A stretch of 47,219 nt of DNA from contig JAHDBW010000012.1 in the NCBI GenBank assembly GCA_020630175.1, forward strand, positions 1 through 47,219, in the 5' to 3' direction. This DNA is from Anaerolineales bacterium. Lineage in GTDB: Bacteria > Chloroflexota > Anaerolineae > Anaerolineales > UBA6668. The notes under the pieces are model-generated. The model was not told the DNA's origin, did no database searches, and worked only from the letters and a program-made list of their open reading frames with translations. How positions within the stretch are numbered: the first letter of the stretch is position 1; each line of letters begins with the position of its first letter. Below are positions 42,178 through 47,219 of the stretch, piece after piece. A program made the position numbers and the translations under genes.

Positions 42178-42888
42178 TTAGTTGAGTGGCGTGGCAATCA
42201 CAAAGTGCCGGCCCCAAGAGTCTTCGTTACCTTGCGCGATGCAAGTTTGTAAGGTGAGGTGATGGTCGCCTGTATACACTTCAGCAAAGAGTTGGCTTGA
42301 TGTCAGCTGTTTGCCGCTGTACAAGTCAATGAAGTCGCTGTAGAGGCTGTCTGGTGAAAGCGCTTGATACTGCTTGATTGTGGTGACTTCATACTTTGCT
42401 GTTTTGCCGTTGCCATAAACAACGGTTACGACTGAGCCGTGTTCTAATTGGAAGAAGTCGTAGCCTGAGAGGTAATTGTGCGCCAAGATACCAATGTTAT
42501 TGAAGCGGCTGGCGTATTCAAATTCAGTGGCGGTGCCTAGTCTTGGTTCGATGTAACCTGGCGTGTTGGCTGGTTGCTGAAAGACATCTAGCGCAATGCC
42601 ATCATCTGAATAAACGGCAATAATTTCGTCTGTATTCGTGAAAGGCAGGTCAGCGTAGAAGGCGTCAAATTTGGATTCAACTGGTGGGGCAACAAGTTCA
42701 GGCGCGTCAACTTCAACGGCAACAATTTCAGGTGCAGCTGGCGGGAGTGACACATTGCGGCCAGCAACAGGAATACCATATGAGTTTGCTGGAGATACGA
42801 CTGCGGCAAGTGCGACAAGAATAGCGCCACCAACGAGGTAAATTGCCGAATAAATTTTGTTCAAACTCTGAATACTAACTAAATGCAT
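42178..42888 (-). CDS. Sortase-like transpeptidase
   Basis: A 236-residue protein with an N-terminal membrane helix (about 13-33), a Pro/Val-rich spacer (36-75) and a sortase fold (about 87-236). The triad is H137 (LAHNYLSG), C216 (LTLQTCIAQG) and R227 (SWGRHFVIA), in the right order and spacing. Sortases join C-terminally sorted proteins to wall peptides, glycans or each other. No LPxTG protein is in the window; the two propeller proteins have a helix plus Arg tail but no pentapeptide motif. The family subclass is not clear. It is a lone gene with its own terminator; its 5' region (42889-43117) is AT-rich without a reading frame and presumably holds the promoter. Confidence 0.83.
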   Translation of the reverse strand: MHLVSIQSLNKIYSAIYLVGGAILVALAAVVSPANSYGIPVAGRNVSLPPAAPEIVAVEVDAPELVAPPVESKFDAFYADLPFTNTDEIIAVYSDDGIALDVFQQPANTPGYIEPRLGTATEFEYASRFNNIGILAHNYLSGYDFFQLEHGSVVTVVYGNGKTAKYEVTTIKQYQALSPDSLYSDFIDLYSGKQLTSSQLFAEVYTGDHHLTLQTCIAQGNEDSWGRHFVIATPLN

Positions 42889-43117
42889 ACTTATTACCGT
42901 TTACTAGTCACAATATTGAGAAATTGTTGTGATTGCGTTTGAATTGCCTTAATAATACATTGTGATTTGTAATAATTGTTTGCGCATATATTTTTTACTG
43001 AAATATAAATTGCAGGTATTGCGTTTGCATAGCTTGGGTAGTGGGTTTTGTGCGATTGGGTTGCAGAAAAAATATCGATACGGATATTTTGTGTAATAAA
43101 TATTGCAGGCGGGGCGT

Positions 43118-43165
43118 AAAAAAGACGCAGCTAACCAAAATTTAATAGGCTCGCTGCGTCTTTTG
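43118..43165 (-). terminator. Terminator of the histidine phosphatase gene
   Basis: On the minus strand AAAAGACGCAGC pairs with GCTGCGTCTTTT over a 20-base loop and ends in six T. It lies 18 bases past the stop codon at 43183. Confidence 0.8.
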
Positions 43166-43182
43166 AGTGGAGTCTGCGCTGT

Positions 43183-43914
43183 TTAGCTTGTAATCAGGGC
43201 TGTTGAGAGGTGCGAAATACGATTTAGATAGAAAACAGACTTAAACGAGTCGTTGAAGTGCAAGCGAGTGAGTGATGTGTTATTGAGCAGCATCCAACTT
43301 TGCGTACCTAGAATTTTTGTCCCAAATGTGGCTTCAAGCGCATAGTTGATAAATCCAGCATGGCTCACCACAACAACTTGATCGTTTGTGTCGCCGTGTT
43401 TTTCTAGCAGTTGCTGCATAAATAGCTGGCTGCGTGCATACGATTGGTCTAGGGGCTCTTTGTCCCTGTAGTTCCACCAACCGGCTGCGTTAGATGATGC
43501 CGGGTAGTTAAGCCGTGGGTAAGCACTGGCAAAGTCGGCTTTACTCAGGCCTGCCACGCCTACTTCTGTTTTGGAGACGGGATCAAACGCAAAAAGCCCG
43601 CCATATTCATGTGCCTCTTCCCAGCCCATCAATGGCAGATCGTATGCGGCTGCAATGGGATCTGCCGTTTGTACGGCGCGTTCCATCAAACTGCAATAAA
43701 TGTGTGTGAACTTAAATCCACTGGCGTTTTGCGGATCCCACGCGTCTTTATAGGACGTATCGCCATGTGCGGCTAAGTAAGCGGCACAGGCTTGGGCTTG
43801 TTGTTCGCCAATGGCAGTAAGTTTGGGATCTGCCACGCGGGCGCGTTTGTAATCTTCAGCTCCCCACAACACATTGTTTGCAGATTGCCCGTGTCTGATG
43901 AAATATAAGTCCAT
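43183..43914 (-). CDS. Histidine phosphatase (phosphoglycerate mutase-like)
   Basis: A 243-residue cytoplasmic enzyme of the histidine phosphatase superfamily. R7-H8-G9 carries the phosphorylated His, R79 (SLMERAVQTA) is the phosphate ligand, E100 is a candidate acid and H185 (VVVSHAGF) the second His. The insert of about 40 residues between 105 and 145 is longer than in GpmB-type enzymes, so substrate assignment is not safe. It could act on a sugar phosphate or as a general phosphatase. It is divergent from the YggX-like gene across 94 bases. Confidence 0.87.
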   Translation of the reverse strand: MDLYFIRHGQSANNVLWGAEDYKRARVADPKLTAIGEQQAQACAAYLAAHGDTSYKDAWDPQNASGFKFTHIYCSLMERAVQTADPIAAAYDLPLMGWEEAHEYGGLFAFDPVSKTEVGVAGLSKADFASAYPRLNYPASSNAAGWWNYRDKEPLDQSYARSQLFMQQLLEKHGDTNDQVVVVSHAGFINYALEATFGTKILGTQSWMLLNNTSLTRLHFNDSFKSVFYLNRISHLSTALITS

Positions 43915-44008
43915 ATTTGAAATTGACGTTAGAATTGGCGTAAATATAAATTTAATACGCGTGGCTTATGGTTAGGCTATTGCGTACGTATAGTTTGGGA
44001 AAAATAAA

Positions 44009-44314
44009 ATGGAACAACGATTAGTAAAATGTGCTCGGTTAGGCCGAGAATTGCCAGGCCTTAACAAACCACCGTTTCGTGGTGAGTTAGGTGAACGTGT
44101 CTACAACTCTGTTTCTGCAGAAGCTTGGAAAGAATGGCGTCAACAGTCAGTCGTGATTATCAATCACTACGGCTTGAATATGGCCGATCCACGCTCAACG
44201 CAGCTTCTAATGAAGGAAATGGAAAAATTCCTCTTTGAAGCAGAGCAACAAGCGATGCCAGATGACTGGATCCCGGCCGATCAAAAGTCAGATGGGCCAC
44301 CGCCAGTGGCGTAG
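44009..44314 (+). CDS. yggX: YggX-like iron-trafficking/oxidative-damage protein
   Basis: A 101-residue protein that matches YggX along most of its length: C8 near the N-terminus, the block PPFRGELGERVYN (21-33), SAEAWKEW (36-43), the INHYGLNMADPR stretch (about 51-62) and a C-terminal MEKFLFE helix. YggX limits Fe-S damage by oxidants in enterobacteria. The tail after residue 78 is specific to this copy. GGGA lies eight bases before the ATG. The family is mainly proteobacterial, so its presence here is worth noting. The downstream hairpin at 44335-44374 may end the transcript. Confidence 0.87.
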   Translation: MEQRLVKCARLGRELPGLNKPPFRGELGERVYNSVSAEAWKEWRQQSVVIINHYGLNMADPRSTQLLMKEMEKFLFEAEQQAMPDDWIPADQKSDGPPPVA

Positions 44315-44334
44315 TCTGTAGAGACCGAAAAGTG

Positions 44335-44374
44335 CGTTAGTGGCGCTGTGACAGTTTGAACGCGGCCACTAACG
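44335..44374. terminator. Inverted repeat between convergent genes
   Basis: CGTTAGTGGC (44335-44344) and GCCACTAACG (44365-44374) are a perfect 10-bp inverted repeat with a 20-base loop, lying between the convergent YggX-like gene and the 126-residue gene. On the minus strand TTTT follows three bases after the stem, so it is a plausible but weak terminator for both. Confidence 0.5.
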
Positions 44375-44385
44375 TCATACGCATC

Positions 44386-44766
44386 CTAGATGCGCCCCGC
44401 GATGATATTTAGAATAATCTTGCGGGCTTCAGAAAAACTAAATCCATAGCCTAGCGCAGCATTCCAAAGTGCTTGTGTTTCTGCCGGATAGGTTTCTGGC
44501 GGCTTTGGTAATAACGCTAATATTCTTTTGTAGCCGCCATAAACGTCGCGAATTGCTTGTAATTCGGGGCGGGGGTCGGCTGCCCAATCTTGCGCGTGTG
44601 CAACAACTGCTGCCACGCGCTTTATTTTTTCAATGTTGACGTCGCTGATGGGTAACACCAAGGGTGCCCAGCTTTCACCGGCAAACTGCGTTTCGAATAA
44701 CGCATAGACGGCATCATCAGCATCGTCGGCGACTAGAATTAATACAATATCCACGCTGTAGATCAT
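44386..44766 (-). CDS. Uncharacterised 126-residue protein
   Basis: I do not recognise this protein. It starts with a beta strand (SVDIVLILVADDADDAV, about 4-20), has a middle strand-turn part and a helical C-terminus with SEARKIILNII. There is no signal peptide, transmembrane helix, Cys or known motif. Predicted acidic start and mixed alpha/beta pattern suggest a small cytoplasmic domain. The start ATG is 52 bases from the homoserine dehydrogenase start on the other strand. Codon use looks like its neighbours, so it is probably a real gene. Confidence 0.6.
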   Translation of the reverse strand: MIYSVDIVLILVADDADDAVYALFETQFAGESWAPLVLPISDVNIEKIKRVAAVVAHAQDWAADPRPELQAIRDVYGGYKRILALLPKPPETYPAETQALWNAALGYGFSFSEARKIILNIIAGRI

Positions 44767-44788
44767 ACCTTAGCGATCGCTATTTGCC

Positions 44789-44797
44789 TGTTATGAT
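44789..44797 (+). promoter_or_regulatory. Extended -10 promoter of hom
   Basis: TGTTATGAT matches TGnTATAAT with one mismatch and lies 21 bases before the hom start. A GGAG (44810-44813) is five bases before the ATG. No clear -35 is seen. Confidence 0.45.
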
Positions 44798-44818
44798 TTA
44801 ACAAAAATTGGAGATCAT

Positions 44819-45850
44819 ATGAAAACACATCGTCTTATTCTTGTTGGGTTTGGCAACGTTGGCCAAGGCCTAGCGCAATTACTACTTGACCGCAGCGCTG
44901 CATTAGCAGCTGACTTTGGTTGTGCCTTTCAAATTGTTGGGGTTTGCACCCGTTCACGCGGCAGCGTTTACGCGAGTGCCGGTCTTGATGCGGCTGTTTT
45001 ACTTGAAGCTGTTCAGTCAGGTACCTCACTCAGCACACTCGCCGGTGATGCAACCGGCTGGAGCGTAGAAGAAACCATCGCCAACGCTGAAGCCGACATC
45101 CTCGTTGAAACAAGTTACACCAATCTAGAGACTGGTGAACCAGCTACGGGCTACATTCGCCAAGCCTTACAAAAAGGTTGGCATGTGAGCACGGCCAATA
45201 AAGGCCCAGTTGCCTTGCATTTTGCTGAATTGGCTGCAATTGCGAAGCAAAACAATGTGCTGCTGCAAGCAGAAGGCTCTGTGATGAGCGGCACGCCAGC
45301 GCTGGCACTTGGCTTAGAGCAAATGAAGGCGGCGGGCGTTACGCAAGTGCGCGGCATCCTCAATGGCACCACGAATTACATCCTGACCCAAATGGAAGAC
45401 GGCATGAGCTATGCCGATGCCCTCGCCAAAGCGCAAGAGCTTGGGTATGCCGAAGCTGATCCAGCGGGTGATGTAGAAGGACATGATGCGGCTGGGAAAG
45501 TTGTGATCCTCGCAAACATGCTGCTCAATGCAGGCATTGGCCCGGCTGATGTAGATACCAACGGCATTACCAACATTAGCAGCGCGGATATTGCTGCAGC
45601 GGCGGCCGCAGGTGAACGCTGGAAATTGATCGGTTCCTTAGAAACGACCGCAGACGGACTGAAGGCGGCAGTGCAACCGATGCGCATCTCACTCAGCCAT
45701 CCCTTGGCCAGCGTAATGGGCGCGACCAACGCTATTACCTACACCACGGAAGTAATGGGTGACGTGACCTTGATTGGGGCTGGTGCCGGGCGTATAGAAA
45801 CCGGTTACTCTGTGTTGCTTGATTTGCTGGCTATTCATCGTCTAGCATAG
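44819..45850 (+). CDS. hom: Homoserine dehydrogenase
   Basis: A 343-residue NAD(P)-dependent enzyme that reduces aspartate semialdehyde to homoserine, the branch to threonine and methionine. The nucleotide loop is G10-F-G-N-V-G15, N127-K128 is the substrate-side block, and GILNGTTNYIL (179-189) is the family signature. Catalytic E212, D223 and K227 have the same spacing as in the yeast enzyme. The C-terminal ACT domain is absent, so threonine feedback through that domain is not expected. The gene has its own promoter and a good ribosome site; 81 bases separate it from the dehydrogenase gene. Confidence 0.94.
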   Translation: MKTHRLILVGFGNVGQGLAQLLLDRSAALAADFGCAFQIVGVCTRSRGSVYASAGLDAAVLLEAVQSGTSLSTLAGDATGWSVEETIANAEADILVETSYTNLETGEPATGYIRQALQKGWHVSTANKGPVALHFAELAAIAKQNNVLLQAEGSVMSGTPALALGLEQMKAAGVTQVRGILNGTTNYILTQMEDGMSYADALAKAQELGYAEADPAGDVEGHDAAGKVVILANMLLNAGIGPADVDTNGITNISSADIAAAAAAGERWKLIGSLETTADGLKAAVQPMRISLSHPLASVMGATNAITYTTEVMGDVTLIGAGAGRIETGYSVLLDLLAIHRLA

Positions 45851-45931
45851 GAGTATTGCAAAGCACTGCTTTGTTCCTAAGGTAGCCACACTACCAACAA
45901 AATACTTCGTAACCAAATAGAGGAGACCACT

Positions 45932-47026
45932 ATGTCACGAACCGCAAGAGGCGCAATTGCGCGTGTTCCGGGTGAGCCAGTTGTTTTTGAAGACTTCACC
46001 TTAGATGATCCGGGCGAGAACGATGTTGTCGTTAAGATTTTGGCGTCTGGCGTTTGCCATACCGATTTAGGCTTGAAAACAGGCACCTATGGCACGGATG
46101 GATTTCCGTTTTTGCTAGGGCATGAAGGGGCTGGGGTTGTCGAAGAAGTTGGCAGCCGTGTGACCCGCGTGGCTGTTGGTGACCATGTGATGTTGAACTG
46201 GCGCGCCCCTTGTGGCGAGTGTCGCTTCTGTGTCAAAGGGAAGCACAATGTGTGCGCGAACAGTCACAATGCTGAAGGCAAAATGCGTGACATGGATGGC
46301 GGTCAACTCAACGCGGCGTTGGGCATTGGCACGTTCTGCTCCCACACGCTGGTGCATGAAGTGCAGTGCGTAAAATACGATCCATCGTTGCCAGCTGAGC
46401 CAATGTCATTGATTGGCTGTGGGGTAATGACTGGTGTGGGCGCGGCGCTTTACTCGGCTGAAGTGCAAACTGGTGACAGCGTTGCCGTGTTTGGCTGTGG
46501 TGGGGTTGGCGATAGCGTGATTCAAGGCGCAAAGATTGCTGGTGCAACCACCATTATTGCGGTTGATATCGACAATAAGAAGCTGGAGTGGGCCAAAGAC
46601 TTTGGCGCAACGCATACCGTCAACTCTAATGAGGTTGATGATGTGGTCGCTGAAATCAAGCGGCTGACTGATGGCCATGGTGTCAATCACTCCTTTGAAG
46701 CGGTTGGGATTGCGGAAACGCTAGAGCAAGCGCTGTTCTGCCGTGACTTGGCCGGAAACTGCGTCTTAATTGGCGTGCCGGGGCCGGGACCACGTTTGGA
46801 TATTGATATTCAACAGTTCTTTGACTTGGGTGGCAGCCTGACGGTCTCTTGGTACGGTAACTGTATCCCTGCGCGGGATTTCCCAACGTTGGCCGCATGG
46901 TATAAGCAAGGCACGTTAGACCTTGACCGCATTGTTAGCCGCAAGATTTCTCTTGAAGAAACCAACGATGCGTTCGATGCAATGAAACGTGGTGAAACGC
47001 TGCGATCTGTTATTGTTTTTGACTAA
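45932..47026 (+). CDS. Zinc alcohol dehydrogenase, S-(hydroxymethyl)mycothiol dehydrogenase-like
   Basis: A 364-residue medium-chain dehydrogenase. Catalytic zinc ligands are C42 (GVCHTD), H64-E65 (GHEGAG) and C163 (GCGVMTGVGA). Structural zinc ligands are C94, C97, C100 and C108. The NAD site is G188-CGGVG193 with D212 selecting NAD. The blocks NWRAPCGEC, SHNAEGKM, ALGIGTF and AVDIDNKKLEWA are close to the actinobacterial S-(hydroxymethyl)mycothiol dehydrogenase (MscR) type, which oxidises formaldehyde bound to mycothiol. Since mycothiol is an actinobacterial thiol, a different thiol or a free alcohol is a likely substrate here. GAGGAG six bases before the ATG is a strong ribosome site; a terminator follows. 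Confidence 0.9.
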   Translation: MSRTARGAIARVPGEPVVFEDFTLDDPGENDVVVKILASGVCHTDLGLKTGTYGTDGFPFLLGHEGAGVVEEVGSRVTRVAVGDHVMLNWRAPCGECRFCVKGKHNVCANSHNAEGKMRDMDGGQLNAALGIGTFCSHTLVHEVQCVKYDPSLPAEPMSLIGCGVMTGVGAALYSAEVQTGDSVAVFGCGGVGDSVIQGAKIAGATTIIAVDIDNKKLEWAKDFGATHTVNSNEVDDVVAEIKRLTDGHGVNHSFEAVGIAETLEQALFCRDLAGNCVLIGVPGPGPRLDIDIQQFFDLGGSLTVSWYGNCIPARDFPTLAAWYKQGTLDLDRIVSRKISLEETNDAFDAMKRGETLRSVIVFD

Positions 47027-47054
47027 ACAGTAAACCTTGTAACTCTGTAATAAC

Positions 47055-47094
47055 AAAAAGCGCGACTATGTTGAAGACTGGTCGCGCTTTTTTT
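47055..47094 (+). terminator. Terminator of the alcohol dehydrogenase gene
   Basis: AAAAAGCGCGAC pairs with GTCGCGCTTTTT around a 14-base loop and ends in seven T, 28 bases past the stop codon. Confidence 0.9.
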
Positions 47095-47159
47095 ATAGTA
47101 AGGACTTAAGTTTGTTCGTCTAATGTCTTGAGTATGACTGTGATCTCTACCTCCCCCAG

Positions 47160-47178
47160 CCCCTCCTGCAAGGAGGGG
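47160..47178. repeat. C/G-rich palindrome, REP-like
   Basis: CCCCTCCT and AGGAGGGG form a perfect 8-bp stem with loop GCA, preceded by CTCCCCCAG. Such CTCCCCCAGCCCCTCC-type hairpins are often dispersed intergenic repeats. Only one copy is in this window, so the repeat nature is inferred. The final 193 bases hold no gene. Confidence 0.35.
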
Positions 47179-47219
47179 AGTGTGTTGTTGAATATTTCTG
47201 TGAAGAAGAAAACGCCAAA

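Noticed and set aside
1-47219. CRISPR arrays, insertion sequences, integrases, tRNA or rRNA genes
   Set aside because: I saw no regular direct-repeat array, no transposase or integrase motif, and no tRNA-like cloverleaf when reading both strands; a covariance search could still find a divergent RNA.

Overview
The window looks like a chromosomal segment of a bacterium of roughly 50% GC, most likely a member of the Chloroflexota (Anaerolineae-like). This placement is inference. It rests on the Thr/Pro-rich linkers (TATPT-type) in surface proteins, several LysM and beta-propeller envelope proteins, a free-standing rpsD, and GTG/TTG starts with weak Shine-Dalgarno sites. I see no tRNA, rRNA, CRISPR array, insertion sequence, integrase or phage gene.

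Region 1 (1-8.8 kb) is housekeeping plus envelope: an AEC-family permease, three LysM-domain proteins on the minus strand, pgsA (phospholipid synthesis), and queG and miaB (tRNA modification). Intergenic hairpin terminators are clear, and one lies inside the 3' end of queG.

Region 2 (8.9-11.2 kb) is the most unusual part. A 61-residue precursor-like peptide carries the exact spacing of the lasso-peptide leader motif (YxxPxLxxxGxxxxxT). It is followed by a strong terminator, then an HPr-kinase-like P-loop protein and, overlapping it by one base, an NTP_transf_5-type nucleotidyltransferase. Kinases and nucleotidyltransferases of these types are known as tailoring enzymes of some lasso peptides, and also as companions of exopolysaccharide loci. 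The leader-binding protein, leader peptidase and lasso cyclase (B1, B2, C) are all absent from the window.

Region 3 (11.4-40.3 kb) is a large exopolysaccharide/surface-glycan locus, all on the plus strand. It holds a hexapeptide acyltransferase, a membrane-anchored GT2, a radical SAM protein with a B12-binding-like N-terminus, a Wzm/Wzt-type ABC exporter, a PglD/NeuD-like acyltransferase beside a DegT-type aminotransferase (a likely N-acylated amino-sugar pair), about ten glycosyltransferases of families GT2/GT4/GT39, a Wzy/WaaL-type polymerase or ligase, a WcaJ-type initiating sugar phosphotransferase, and a Wzc-type co-polymerase/tyrosine kinase. Two secreted BNR/Asp-box beta-propeller proteins with C-terminal membrane anchors are woven into it. 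Many genes are joined by ATGA or TAATG overlaps, so most of 18.7-31.9 kb and 32.2-38.4 kb should each be one transcript. No Wzx flippase is visible.

Region 4 (40.3-47.2 kb) returns to single housekeeping genes: rpsD, a short-chain dehydrogenase whose catalytic tyrosine is replaced by glutamine, a sortase-like protein, a histidine phosphatase, a YggX-like protein, an unknown 126-residue protein, homoserine dehydrogenase, and a zinc alcohol dehydrogenase of the S-(hydroxymethyl)mycothiol dehydrogenase type.
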